64,000 nt of DNA from Photobacterium obscurum (GCF_026191635.1 NZ_JAKRRW010000017.1:1-64000), one strand, 5' to 3'; shown: positions 9,814-19,559, counted from the first letter of the stretch. The notes: a model not told the origin generated them from the letters alone. Numbers and translations are program-made.

Positions 9814-11919
9814 TCAGCCCTTGGTAACCTTCACCCGTTTGATCTTGTTCATTACCGGGTATTTTTCATCAATGAGCTCATTAACAAAAGGCGATGTTTT
9901 TTCTGGATCGGCACAAACCCAAACGTGTTTTTTTGCTCGAGTCAGTGCGACATAAAACAGCCTGCGCTCTTCTGCATCAGTAAAGTGCTCGTTTCTCGCC
10001 TGCAGGCAACCCGCGAGGCCTGTCTCACGATCCGGAGCCGGGAAAACCCCTTTATTCACATCCAATACGAAGACATAGTCCGCTTCACGCCCCTTGCTGG
10101 CATGGCAGGTCATGAAATTCAGTGCCAACTGCGGCCACTGTTTCTGCCACGCTTTCAGTTTTTCTGGCCGTTGGTTGTTATTACGCCCAAGCAACAACAC
10201 TGATACCGGCGAGCTATCTGCCGACTTACTGTTCTGCGATGCCAGTTGTACCAGCTCCTGCTCAAGTAAATCCTGGCAAAGCAATGTCACCGCTTTACGT
10301 TTTTGTTTCTTGAAGCTAGTCAGATTTTTCTTCAGCTGCTGCGGGTTTTGCTGAATGAACACATTAGCGACTTCGCCAATCATACTGTTAAAACGATAGG
10401 TCGTTCCAAGCTCAGTAATATGACTCGATCCAAAACGGGCTTCAAACCCTGTCGTCAGATTGACATCGGCACCGGCAAAGCGATAAATGGCCTGCCAGTC
10501 ATCCCCCACTGCAAACAACGTAGGGTGTGGCATATCACTTTTCTTCGCCTGGCATAATGCTTCAATCAACGCCAGGCGGTGCGGTGAGATATCCTGATAT
10601 TCATCCACCATAACAAAACGCCACTCCGGCACAAACTTCCCTTCGGCCACGTACGCCGTCGCCTTTTGGATCATGCTATTGAAGTCGATCTGTTTATTGG
10701 CCTTCAGGTATTGCTCATAGGCTCGGTAGCACGGCCATAGCAGTGCCAGCTCGCTTTTCATTTTTGGCTTGGATGCCTTGCCTTCACTCTCTTCAATGCT
10801 CTGGCTCAATTCAGATTTATTGGCTCCCCGCTGGCCAATCAGCTCGATATGGCGCCAGATCCACGCAGCCAGTTGCTCGCTTCTGGCTTGCTTCTCCAGT
10901 GAATTATCAGCTTTGAATCCGGGGATCCGCCATTGTGTCAGGTGTTTTTGCCAACGCTTGGCCGACGCTGCGGTCTGCCATTGCTCGGTCAGCATCTCGG
11001 CAATCCAGTTCGCACGGGCCTTTTCATCCAACGCCAGTGGCGATACGTTCGGCATCCCCCCTTCTACGGCCTGAATAATTTGGGTTCCCAGGCTATGGAA
11101 GGTGGCAACCTTGATATTGCTGTTTACTTTCAGGCTTAGGCGTTCGCTCATTTCTTCCGCCGCTTTACGGCCAAACGCCAACATCAATATTTCTTCGGGT
11201 TGAGCAACCTGATTAGCAATAAGATACCCAGCTCGAGCCACCAGCACGCTGGTTTTTCCGGTCCCAGCTCCTGCCAACACCAAATTGTGGTCTTGATTGA
11301 TCAGTACGGCTTCCCGTTGCGAATCATTAAGTGGTGATGATTCGAATTTATCGAACCAAGAAGACCATTTATCGGCCTCCTGTCGTAGCCACTGCTGATT
11401 GGTACCTTCAACCCAGTCGGTATTGTCTTCCAGCCAAGGCTCCACCCTCTCAAAGGCCATTGGCCTAAATGAGGCTGCCAATTCATGGGTTAGCCCTGTC
11501 ATAGCCAAAGACTGCTGTAAATACTGATGCAGGCTATGGTGATCAGACTGGCGTAGGTACGTCGATTGTCCCATGAAGTTATCAATCCGCTGCAGCATAT
11601 CAGGCAGCACCGCATCCAACTTCTCAACCCGCCCCTGAGCCCAGCTCCGGTAGGCATCGAGCAGTATGCTGGCAAACTGCTTACATTGCGCCCATGGCAA
11701 GCCATGTACTATCCAGCAATAATCCTGATCGGCTGAGGTTATCTCCAAAGACCCCCACACCACACCGCGGTGAACAGCAATCGCGCCATCCCAGTCATCA
11801 AAAGGAATTTCTTCCGTTTCACTCTGACTATCTAAAATCAGGCAATTTTCACCCAGTGCGATACTGCAATAATCACCCTGAACTAACCACTGTGCTAGCC
11901 AACCGGCCGTTAAACGCAT
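9814..11919 (-). CDS. helD: DNA helicase IV (UvrD/Rep superfamily I)
   Basis: The 701-residue protein has the HelD-specific N-terminal segment (GVVWGSL) and then a superfamily I helicase core: motif Ia/Walker A LAGAGTGKTS, motif II VDEYQDI, motif III VGDDWQAIYRFAGA, and the late motif VALTRAKK. E. coli HelD is 684 residues and unwinds DNA 3' to 5' in the RecF repair pathway. The extra length is small. It is transcribed alone from the interval shared with the divergent yccS-like gene. Confidence 0.93.
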   Translation of the reverse strand: MRLTAGWLAQWLVQGDYCSIALGENCLILDSQSETEEIPFDDWDGAIAVHRGVVWGSLEITSADQDYCWIVHGLPWAQCKQFASILLDAYRSWAQGRVEKLDAVLPDMLQRIDNFMGQSTYLRQSDHHSLHQYLQQSLAMTGLTHELAASFRPMAFERVEPWLEDNTDWVEGTNQQWLRQEADKWSSWFDKFESSPLNDSQREAVLINQDHNLVLAGAGTGKTSVLVARAGYLIANQVAQPEEILMLAFGRKAAEEMSERLSLKVNSNIKVATFHSLGTQIIQAVEGGMPNVSPLALDEKARANWIAEMLTEQWQTAASAKRWQKHLTQWRIPGFKADNSLEKQARSEQLAAWIWRHIELIGQRGANKSELSQSIEESEGKASKPKMKSELALLWPCYRAYEQYLKANKQIDFNSMIQKATAYVAEGKFVPEWRFVMVDEYQDISPHRLALIEALCQAKKSDMPHPTLFAVGDDWQAIYRFAGADVNLTTGFEARFGSSHITELGTTYRFNSMIGEVANVFIQQNPQQLKKNLTSFKKQKRKAVTLLCQDLLEQELVQLASQNSKSADSSPVSVLLLGRNNNQRPEKLKAWQKQWPQLALNFMTCHASKGREADYVFVLDVNKGVFPAPDRETGLAGCLQARNEHFTDAEERRLFYVALTRAKKHVWVCADPEKTSPFVNELIDEKYPVMNKIKRVKVTKG

Positions 11920-12108
11920 GCTGCCACCAAAAGCTATCCAAAAACAAATACACTCAAATCACATCAATAAACTAAATAAGATCTTTCTATAGATGCGGCT
12001 TGGATATAAAGAGTAGCAAGAACTCCGGTAAGGCCATAGCACCGAAACAGCCATTTGCGTAAAATTTCTGCTAATAAATGCGTTCGTCATTATTTTTTAT
12101 AGAGGAGT

Positions 12109-12124
12109 TATACCCTTTGGTATA
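12109..12124. promoter_or_regulatory. Palindrome TATACC-N4-GGTATA ahead of the YccS-type gene
   Basis: A perfect six-base inverted repeat with a four-base centre ends 45 bases upstream of the ATG at 12170. The size and position suit a dimeric repressor operator, but small dispersed repeats of similar sequence also occur in marine gammaproteobacteria. A five-base-arm version lies before the MATE gene at 59396-59409. Confidence 0.35.
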
Positions 12125-12169
12125 CGAACTTTGCTATCTTTACCGCTTCATCTAACTAGCTGAGCCAAC

Positions 12170-14335
12170 ATGCAAACCAGCCGCTTAAAACTCTCTTTAC
12201 GCCGCTATTGGGCGAACGACAGAATTAACTACAGTATTCGTGTTTTTATTGCCTTGGTCGGGGTCGCCCTACCGTGCTGGTACTTGAATGCCACCACTGA
12301 AGTCACGCCACTGGTTTTAGGTATCATAGCTTCTGCACTGGCAGAAACCGATGATAACCTGACAGGACGTATCAAAGCGTTGGTAATGACGTTGGTCTGC
12401 TTCCTGATCGCCGCGCTGTCGATAGAAATTTTATTTCCCTACCCGCTGTTGTTTGCACTTGGCCTGTTTACCTCAACGTTCGCTTTCATCATGCTCGGGG
12501 CTATGGGGGCTCGTTACGCCAGTATCGCTTTTGCCTCATTATTATTGGCGGTCTATACCATGTTGGGTGCCGATAGCAGCACCAATCTCTGGTACCAGCC
12601 AATGTTGCTACTGGCAGGTGCCTCATGGTACGGCTTGCTTTCTCTCACCTGGCAAGTGTTATGGCCAAACCAACCGGTGCAGCAAAGCCTGGCTTCGGTA
12701 TTCAGTGAGTTTGCTCTTTACCTGGACAGCAAAAGTAAGCTCTTCGAACCGGTTTCAAATCTTGTTCCCCAGCCATTACGTATTGAAGCGGCAGGAAAAA
12801 ATGCCCGGGTAGTCGCGGCACTCAATAGTGCCAAAGCAACCCTGTTGCATCGTGCCCGTCGTGGTCAGCCCAATGAAACCGGCGACAAATTTCTTAAAAT
12901 TTACTTCCTGGCCCAAGATATCCATGAACGTGCCAGTTCATCGCATTATCGATATCAGGATCTTGCAGCAGCTTTCCAGCGCAGTGATGTACTGTTCCGC
13001 TTTCAGCGCCTGCTTGCTACCCAGGCCAATGCCTGCCGGGCAATCTCGCATGCACTGGCCATGGGGAAACCTTACCGCCATGGCGCCGAGAGTGTCAGGG
13101 CCCTCGACGAGCTGCAAGAATCACTGCTGTATCTGAAAAATCAGCACAACCCACAATGGCGAACATTTCTAGTCCAACTTGAGTACCTGTTTAATAACCT
13201 CGCAACCGTCGAGCGCCAGCTGTCGAATGTCAGCAATCCGGACGTAGCGCAGACAGGCAATGATATTGAATTGGCCGATACTGAAGCGCGCAGTATGAAA
13301 GAGCGCTGGCAGCGTCTGACCAGCCAGTTCAAGCCGGATTCCATGCTGTTCCGCCATGCCCTGCGTATGGCGATTGCCCTTACGGTCGGCTATGGCGTTA
13401 TTCAGGCGCTTGAACTGGAGCGAGGTTACTGGATCCTGCTTACCACCCTGTTTGTCTGCCAGCCAAACTACAGCGCAACACGCCAAAAACTGGTACAGCG
13501 CGTTTTGGGTACGCTTGGCGGACTGCTGGCCGGGATCCCGTTACTATATCTATTCCCGGGACAGGAAGGCCAACTGGTGCTGATGGTACTCGCCGGGGTA
13601 CTGTTCTTCACCTTCCGTACTGTACGCTATGGCCTGGCAACGGCGTTCATTACCCTATTGGTACTGTTCTGTTTTAACCAGCTTGGTGAAGGCTATGCGG
13701 TGATCCTGCCGCGCCTTGGCGATACCCTGCTGGGGTGTTTGCTGGCCGTACTGGCCGTCAGTTTTATTCTGCCGGACTGGCAGGCTCACCGCCTGCACAA
13801 AGTAATGGCGTCGGCAATTACAACTAACCGAGATTACCTCGGTCAGATCATGGGTCAGTATCGCATTGGTAAAAAAGACTGCCTCACTTACCGTGTAGCC
13901 CGTCGAGATGCCCACAACACAGATGCCCAGCTCAGTACCGCTATCAGCAATATGCTAGCCGAGCCCGGCCGATACCGTATGGCGACTGACGAAAGCTTCC
14001 GTTTTCTTACTCTCAACCATGCAATGCTGAGCTATATCTCTGCTCTGGGCGCACACCGTACCCGCCTTGAGGACGAGCGCCATCTTGTTTCGCAGGCGCA
14101 CCGCCAGATCCATGCTCACCTAGACTGTCTGGCGCAACAACTCGACGGCAACCATTGCGGACAGGCCCCGGACTCCGATATCGAACTGGAGCAGCGCCTT
14201 GCCCAGTGGCGGGACGAGGACTGTACTTCTGTGCGTATGGTGTTGCAGCAACTTCACCTTATCCAGCGTATGCTGCCGGAGCTGCACTCGCTGGCCAATA
14301 AGTTGGCAGCAAGGACCCGCAAAGAAACAGCTTAA
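12170..14335 (+). CDS. yccS: YccS/YhfK-type FUSC-family inner-membrane protein (putative efflux)
   Basis: The 721-residue product has two membrane blocks: about six helices in residues 15-150 and another set at about 395-530, each followed by a long soluble helical part. This duplicated pattern and the length match E. coli YccS (about 720 residues) of the FUSC/aromatic-acid-exporter-like family. The segment RHALRMAIALTVGYGVIQ near residue 395, followed by GYWILLTTLFVCQPNYSATR, is typical of the second FUSC half. Members are thought to export aromatic acids or other organic anions; no substrate is proven for YccS. The ATG has only a weak ribosome-binding site. A perfect palindrome just upstream may be an operator. 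Confidence 0.88.
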   Translation: MQTSRLKLSLRRYWANDRINYSIRVFIALVGVALPCWYLNATTEVTPLVLGIIASALAETDDNLTGRIKALVMTLVCFLIAALSIEILFPYPLLFALGLFTSTFAFIMLGAMGARYASIAFASLLLAVYTMLGADSSTNLWYQPMLLLAGASWYGLLSLTWQVLWPNQPVQQSLASVFSEFALYLDSKSKLFEPVSNLVPQPLRIEAAGKNARVVAALNSAKATLLHRARRGQPNETGDKFLKIYFLAQDIHERASSSHYRYQDLAAAFQRSDVLFRFQRLLATQANACRAISHALAMGKPYRHGAESVRALDELQESLLYLKNQHNPQWRTFLVQLEYLFNNLATVERQLSNVSNPDVAQTGNDIELADTEARSMKERWQRLTSQFKPDSMLFRHALRMAIALTVGYGVIQALELERGYWILLTTLFVCQPNYSATRQKLVQRVLGTLGGLLAGIPLLYLFPGQEGQLVLMVLAGVLFFTFRTVRYGLATAFITLLVLFCFNQLGEGYAVILPRLGDTLLGCLLAVLAVSFILPDWQAHRLHKVMASAITTNRDYLGQIMGQYRIGKKDCLTYRVARRDAHNTDAQLSTAISNMLAEPGRYRMATDESFRFLTLNHAMLSYISALGAHRTRLEDERHLVSQAHRQIHAHLDCLAQQLDGNHCGQAPDSDIELEQRLAQWRDEDCTSVRMVLQQLHLIQRMLPELHSLANKLAARTRKETA

Positions 14336-14340
14336 CCATC

Positions 14341-14387
14341 CCTCAATAGCTAGATGCCGGGAATCACTGAGAGCCAAGCTATTGGGG
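14341..14387. repeat. 11-bp inverted repeat in the yccS-ABM intergenic region
   Basis: CCTCAATAGCT at 14341-14351 pairs with AGCTATTGGGG at 14377-14387 (one G-U pair), leaving a 25-base loop. It is followed by a run of A rather than T on the plus strand, so it is not a standard terminator in either direction. It may stabilise the end of the yccS transcript or act in the leader of the next gene. Confidence 0.45.
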
Positions 14388-14415
14388 AAAAAATAGATTA
14401 CTGAAAGGAGTCAGT

Positions 14416-14736
14416 ATGTCAGGAATAGCAAACACACCACAGCCGCCTTATTATGCCGTCATCTTCACCTCGCTAAGAACCGATGGCGATGACAGTGGCT
14501 ATGAGGCAATGGCTAAAAAAATGGTGGTATTAGCCAGTCAACAACCGGGTTTCTTAGGTATGGAATCAGCCAGAGAAGATACTGGAATTACCGTCTCTTA
14601 TTGGCAGGATCTAGAAGCAATCAAAGCATGGAAGGCAAACTCAGCCCACCAAGTTGCTCAGGAAAAAGGACGTGAAAAGTGGTATGCAACCTTTAAGCTC
14701 AGAATTGCCAAAGTCGAGCGCGACTATGGCCTGTAA
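14416..14736 (+). CDS. ABM-domain protein (antibiotic biosynthesis monooxygenase family)
   Basis: This 106-residue protein is a single ferredoxin-like dimeric alpha/beta domain: YYAVIFTSLRTDGDD, then QPGFLGMESARED, then VSYWQDLEAIKAWK, the order seen in YgiN/ActVA-Orf6-like ABM proteins. Such proteins act as cofactor-free oxygenases or as small stress proteins; which applies here is unknown. A very good ribosome-binding site (AAAGGAG, spacing six) fixes the start. It is followed by what looks like the broken start of an acetyltransferase gene. Confidence 0.85.
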   Translation: MSGIANTPQPPYYAVIFTSLRTDGDDSGYEAMAKKMVVLASQQPGFLGMESAREDTGITVSYWQDLEAIKAWKANSAHQVAQEKGREKWYATFKLRIAKVERDYGL

Positions 14737-14749
14737 CTAATAAGGCAAC

Positions 14750-14845
14750 ATGATGTATATTGCAGAAACCAAGTGGCTCCGTATCCGACAACTAACAGAA
14801 AGCGCACCTGCATTGGATCTGTATGACATTTCGTTATCATCATAA
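14750..14845 (+). pseudogene. Remnant of a GNAT acetyltransferase gene (N-terminal fragment)
   Basis: Thirteen bases after the ABM stop, a short frame with AAGG ahead of its ATG codes for a 31-residue peptide containing ETKWLRIRQLTES, which resembles the first strand and helix of GNAT acetyltransferases (the common pattern is ETERLxLRxLTExD). It stops at 14843-14845 and I find no continuation of the fold in any frame. The likely reading is a deletion that left only the 5' end. The similarity is short and judged by eye. Confidence 0.35.
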
Positions 14846-14923
14846 TTCATACAATATTGGCACTCTCAGCATGTCGACAATCTTCTCAATGCACAGCACT
14901 TTACTATCATTGCTATATGAAAA

Positions 14924-14945
14924 AACCCCAGTATAAACTGGGGTT
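14924..14945 (-). terminator. Rho-independent terminator of the metalloprotease operon
   Basis: The nine-base-pair stem AACCCCAGT / ACTGGGGTT with a four-base loop is followed on the minus strand by six T residues. It lies 42 bases beyond the metalloprotease stop codon. Confidence 0.9.
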
Positions 14946-14986
14946 AAATGTTTAATCATCAATCCACACAGCGTGGAAGCAAATAA

Positions 14987-17900
14987 TTAGTGGTTCAGCA
15001 AATCACTCTCCAACGTTGCTTGAGTATTATACACAGGCAAGTTTTCAAGGCTTTGCTTCTGATAGCCATACTGTTTGACTAACACCGCTCTTTTCGCCGC
15101 ATCTTGAAAGCTCTCTAACGCAATCACCTCAAGTTTAACGGTCGTTAAGTCAGTACCACTCTTCTCAGCTGCCACCAATGCATCAAACTCACTGATAAAT
15201 TTAATCATGTCCTGAGCATAGGTATTATCTGATGCCGCATAGTAAGTTTTGCCATTACTGCGAACATATAGTAAAGGCTCAGGTTGCCAGCCTGGCTCAC
15301 TTCGCATCGTAATCGAACGCGCAAATTCTTCATCTCGCTGATCAACCATATGGCCAGCGGAATGCTCCACCATCGCCGTCAAAATCGCTTTATTCAAAGG
15401 CACTTCGCTATATTTTGGCAACTTAAAGTAGTTACGGACTGAGTAGCTTCCGTAATATGGCATACGCTCAATCGTCTGAGACCATGACCAAGGTTCAAAG
15501 TCACCCTTCGGCGAATAATAAACTCCGTTTGCATCTTTGAAATTCAGAAATATACGGTTTTCCCCTTTGATAATGGTATCGAGAACATCTGCTTTTGGAT
15601 CAAGAACATTTGGCCTACCATCAATCATGACAACATCCAGCAGATCAAACAATGCCATCGTTGAGCGATCGGTTGTGCGACGGACACCAATGCGCTCAAC
15701 CAGCCCAACAGCAGCCGCCAGACGGTCTGGCCAGTGGCCGATATAGTCAATATAGTTAGAGTAGTTGTTAACCGGAGCCGGACGTGGCGCGCTTCCGCTA
15801 TTTAGGTACTTACCGACTTCTCCCATTACTACCCGTGGGCTCTCGTCTTCTGCTAGCGATTTAATCACGCCTGGATCAAAACAAGACTCCGGAACATAGT
15901 TAACATCGAAATTATTCCGATAACCATACTCATCAATAATGTCAGCTAAACTACGATAGCTATACTGGCCGCTAGCCTCATCTTTCAACTCACAGGTATG
16001 ATCCGGTGTCATTAAGATATTAACAAATTTGTCCCGAACGCTATCAACCGCTGTTGGCGAGCCGCAATACATATCATAAGTAAAGGTGGAGGCATTATTC
16101 TCGTCGCTACAATATGGGTCTGCCAACGGAATATACAGACGGTATAGATCATCGGTAAAACTACCAGACATGAACTGTCTCCAACGATCGAAGTCCTGAA
16201 TACTGTTGCGCCAATCCATAAAGGTCGATATACGGCCATTCGCATAGTCTACGATTGTTTCTTCACTGAACTTATCACGCAGACCACGGATAGTACGGTT
16301 AGAATAAAGATCCTCGTAGCTCTCTAACTTAAATGCCGCAATTTCACCGCGGTTACGCCCTTCATCATGGCGGTTACAGTCCTCATTCAAAGAGACATTT
16401 TCGTCAGTACAAAAATCAAACTCTCTTAGCGCGATCTGATCACCGTTATTACTGGCCAAATACTGTGCAATGCCTTTCACTACACCATCAAAGACATCAT
16501 CAGACAAACGACTGCCATCTGCGAACATTTCTGTTCTTAGCTTTTCGTCCAGCTTGGAAACACCGATATAGCCGACCTTAACAGCTGACTTTCCCTTGCC
16601 TTCTGAGTCTTCAACCTGAACCGTTTGGTGCAATTCCAGCTGACGGGAATAGCCAAAACGCAACGCTGCCAAATCATACGGTCCGTAAACCGGCAATGCA
16701 TTCAGCATGGAAGGGTTATAGTCCATGATAGACGAATAGCCCGGTACCGTTTTCAAGCCGTGCGCAGCAAGCTCATCTTCGCGGAAGTAATTATCCTGGT
16801 CATTGCTGCCTTTAAAGTTATGACGCAAGCCCAAGTTATGGCCCAGCTCGTGAACCAGAGTTTTAGTGTAATAGGCGCCGGCCAAAAAGATACCTAGCTC
16901 ATTGCGGATATGGCTTGGCAACTCTTTCCACTTCTTCAAGTAACCCGGTTCTCCCACTTTTCCTTCGCGCCACAGAGCAGGATCCTGATAGTCAAAAGTA
17001 CGATCGCCCACCTTCGTCGGCAATGACTTAAAGGTCGAGCCTGCTCGTAGATTATTGACCGAATACATGTTGTTTTCTGACCAGAAACGCTGCTCAAGGT
17101 TCTGCAACGCCGCTAACTGGCTAACTGTTGGTTCATAGCCCTCGTTACTTTCGCGCTCTTCCTGATAGGCTTTCAGAGCCTGCATCATTGTCTCATGAGC
17201 CATTGGCTCTGATCGCATATGCTCTTCGAGGTACGCATCAGCGATTACCGGTGCGGCTGAAGTATCTAGCAGTGGTGCCGCCGACTGAACACTCGTTCCA
17301 TCGGTTGCTCTCTTGGCTGCTGGCATTGCTTTCTCGGCACTTTTTGCGACAACTTGCTCAACTCGACCTTTGTTGTAGTCGATAACCGCCTTATCCCAGA
17401 GCCAGTCAGAAATTGACTGAAGAACACCAGAGTACTGATTGACATGGGCATGAACGATCTCACCGGTTAACGGGTTAACTGCAGAAGGGCCATAACCCGC
17501 CAGTCCATTTTGCAAAGGCTCATCGATCAAGTTGATCACATTGTAACGAAGATCACCAGATTGTTTGCCTGACGGTTCGATCAGCTTGATTTGCGGAACG
17601 CCTACTCGCTTGAGCTGCGGGTTAATCCTGGCAATCACATCTTTAGTGATCGTCTTGAAAAAACGCGTATCATCATTCAAGTCAAAACTGTTAGAGAGGT
17701 GGTAATCAATCGTTTCAAGCTTGGGGTTGAAACGATGCAGATAGTTGAATTTCTGGTCGAACTGGCCACCAACATACGAAGCATCAGGACGCCCTTGCTC
17801 GTTAGCAAAGAATCCATAGGTATCTTCATCACCTTTTTGGTAAACAATCGGCTCGTAGGCATTGCTTTTTTTCGAGCGGAGAGATGGCGAACGTACCATA

Positions 17901-18679
17901 TCCAGCGGCACCAATGAGTAAAAATGCGAAACCGTAAAAGTCAGGTTACTCATATCAAAATCAGCATTGTCCAATGCATTGATTAAACAGCTGAAGTTGT
18001 TGGCGATACTGTATTCCTGTTCAATTTCAAAGTTAATGACGCCATCTTGGGTAACTTCATAGCCCTTCCAGTCCGAATTAGGATCCCGAGCCAGACGCGG
18101 CTTGCCAGATTTCGTGTAACAGCCGGTCGAATAAGTAAATACGTCATCCCAGCTCTTTTCATGAACTTCCACATTAGCAAAGTCTGGCACAAAGAATTTT
18201 CGATCTTGCCAAGAGACTTCATTCTCATCGACCTTCTCTTCTTTGTTTGTGCAGTCTCCGTAATCATCTTCCTGGCATTGATAATCAACAAAATCACCCG
18301 GGATAGTCATAATCGGGCGTTGATTTGACTGCTCGTCCGTCCAGCGGCCTAGCTGCTCTTTATCAATCTCGTCTTGGCTGATCACATCGGGGCTGATCAT
18401 TCGAACCAAAAGACCACCAGCCTCACTTTCGTCTACGTTACCTTCAAACTGCAAGGTCACCAGCTTTTCCTGCCCCTGTGTAAAAGGCGCCATACTGACA
18501 GCATAATCCGGCGCTTTTGCCATTGAAGGCATATAAAGATATACCTGATCTGTTTTTATTTGGGTTTTATCAACCTGACTATCAGGCTTTGCTAGCGTGT
18601 CATAGGCTTGGTCATCAGCCCCACAGCCAACCAAAGCGGTGGCAATGGCCGACACTAAGGCCAGTTTTTTATATATCAT
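14987..18679 (-). CDS. Giant zinc-dependent metalloprotease lipoprotein (metzincin type)
   Basis: The 1230-residue product starts with a lipoprotein signal (lipobox LVGC, Cys19). The extended zinc motif HELGHNLGLRH occupies residues 610-620 (His610, Glu611, His614, His620), and the segment SSIMDYNPSM some 35-45 residues on provides the Met-turn of metzincins. Long N- and C-terminal regions have no family I can name with certainty; paired cysteines in acidic stretches (CQEDDYGDC, CTDENVSLNEDC, YCSDENN) suggest disulfides in the periplasm or on the surface. Similar proteins are annotated in Vibrio as zinc-dependent metalloproteases. AAGGA at spacing about eight supports the ATG. It is the second gene of an operon, 25 bases after an outer-membrane barrel gene. 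Confidence 0.85.
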   Translation of the reverse strand: MIYKKLALVSAIATALVGCGADDQAYDTLAKPDSQVDKTQIKTDQVYLYMPSMAKAPDYAVSMAPFTQGQEKLVTLQFEGNVDESEAGGLLVRMISPDVISQDEIDKEQLGRWTDEQSNQRPIMTIPGDFVDYQCQEDDYGDCTNKEEKVDENEVSWQDRKFFVPDFANVEVHEKSWDDVFTYSTGCYTKSGKPRLARDPNSDWKGYEVTQDGVINFEIEQEYSIANNFSCLINALDNADFDMSNLTFTVSHFYSLVPLDMVRSPSLRSKKSNAYEPIVYQKGDEDTYGFFANEQGRPDASYVGGQFDQKFNYLHRFNPKLETIDYHLSNSFDLNDDTRFFKTITKDVIARINPQLKRVGVPQIKLIEPSGKQSGDLRYNVINLIDEPLQNGLAGYGPSAVNPLTGEIVHAHVNQYSGVLQSISDWLWDKAVIDYNKGRVEQVVAKSAEKAMPAAKRATDGTSVQSAAPLLDTSAAPVIADAYLEEHMRSEPMAHETMMQALKAYQEERESNEGYEPTVSQLAALQNLEQRFWSENNMYSVNNLRAGSTFKSLPTKVGDRTFDYQDPALWREGKVGEPGYLKKWKELPSHIRNELGIFLAGAYYTKTLVHELGHNLGLRHNFKGSNDQDNYFREDELAAHGLKTVPGYSSIMDYNPSMLNALPVYGPYDLAALRFGYSRQLELHQTVQVEDSEGKGKSAVKVGYIGVSKLDEKLRTEMFADGSRLSDDVFDGVVKGIAQYLASNNGDQIALREFDFCTDENVSLNEDCNRHDEGRNRGEIAAFKLESYEDLYSNRTIRGLRDKFSEETIVDYANGRISTFMDWRNSIQDFDRWRQFMSGSFTDDLYRLYIPLADPYCSDENNASTFTYDMYCGSPTAVDSVRDKFVNILMTPDHTCELKDEASGQYSYRSLADIIDEYGYRNNFDVNYVPESCFDPGVIKSLAEDESPRVVMGEVGKYLNSGSAPRPAPVNNYSNYIDYIGHWPDRLAAAVGLVERIGVRRTTDRSTMALFDLLDVVMIDGRPNVLDPKADVLDTIIKGENRIFLNFKDANGVYYSPKGDFEPWSWSQTIERMPYYGSYSVRNYFKLPKYSEVPLNKAILTAMVEHSAGHMVDQRDEEFARSITMRSEPGWQPEPLLYVRSNGKTYYAASDNTYAQDMIKFISEFDALVAAEKSGTDLTTVKLEVIALESFQDAAKRAVLVKQYGYQKQSLENLPVYNTQATLESDLLNH

Positions 18680-18704
18680 GTCGCATTCCTTTACATGCTT
18701 GTCC

Positions 18705-19559
18705 CTAAAAAGAGAAACTTATCGTTGCGTTATATACCGCTTTGTCGGCATCAAATAGTTCAAGGTCGCCCAAATTTCCTCGTTCTGCATCGGTATAGAA
18801 GCCTGATGAAGAAATACCGAGAGCCCCCGAAACAATGTCTGTAAATTGATAGGCTACGTACGCTGATGTTCCGTAATCGAAGCTATCGCGCCTAGTTCCC
18901 TGATAGCTGATAGTATTCCCAGCTAGGGCTGATAAGCCGGCTGAAAATTTATCCGCAGAATAATCTGCCGCCAGTGAGATGCCATATATCCACTCCGTCA
19001 ATGAACGCCCACCCGCTGTTTTATAACGGTGAAAGTTCTTCCTAATTCTGGGCGTCATTGAAAGATTGGTATTTCCATATTCGATACTTACAGGCATCGC
19101 AATACGAAATGCCGTGATCAAATCATCCTTTCGCGAGGTTTCAGATGTCGGTATGGTAAATTGTCCTGCAATATCAACACTACCAGTTTCTCCAAAACTC
19201 AAAATGGAGTAACGGGTCAACCCTATAATTGTATCGTTCCAAAAATCGCCAGTTTCATCTTCTAGTGCTCGGTATGCGCCGGTTGCTAAATACAACTTAT
19301 ATTGTTCACTGAGAGGTAATTGTAACGAAAGGTCCCACGATAAATTCCGTTCAGAACGATAATCATCTTTATCGTAAAAATTAGAGTCATAACCAATTGA
19401 AAAGCTTCCATCTATAATAGAGACTACGCTTTTGCAATCGGTATCCTCCCCATTCTCAATAACACTTCCGGTACTTTCTGTCGCAATTGCTGAGAAAGAA
19501 ATCAATGAAGAAATAGCCAGTGCAATTAGCCGAACACGATGTGATTTTGTGTTCTGCAT
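18705..19559 (-). CDS. Outer-membrane beta-barrel protein of unknown function
   Basis: The 284-residue protein has a signal peptide (RLIALAISSLISFSAIA) and a mature part of alternating polar and hydrophobic strands, for example YKLYLATGAYRAL, MPVSIEYG and AYVAYQF, ending in ISFSF with a terminal phenylalanine as most barrel substrates of the BAM complex do. About ten strands are plausible. I recognise no named family. The ATG at 19559 is chosen over the one eight codons upstream because AGGA lies seven bases before it and because it starts a normal signal peptide. It is directly upstream of, and probably co-transcribed with, the metalloprotease lipoprotein gene. Confidence 0.75.
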   Translation of the reverse strand: MQNTKSHRVRLIALAISSLISFSAIATESTGSVIENGEDTDCKSVVSIIDGSFSIGYDSNFYDKDDYRSERNLSWDLSLQLPLSEQYKLYLATGAYRALEDETGDFWNDTIIGLTRYSILSFGETGSVDIAGQFTIPTSETSRKDDLITAFRIAMPVSIEYGNTNLSMTPRIRKNFHRYKTAGGRSLTEWIYGISLAADYSADKFSAGLSALAGNTISYQGTRRDSFDYGTSAYVAYQFTDIVSGALGISSSGFYTDAERGNLGDLELFDADKAVYNATISFSF

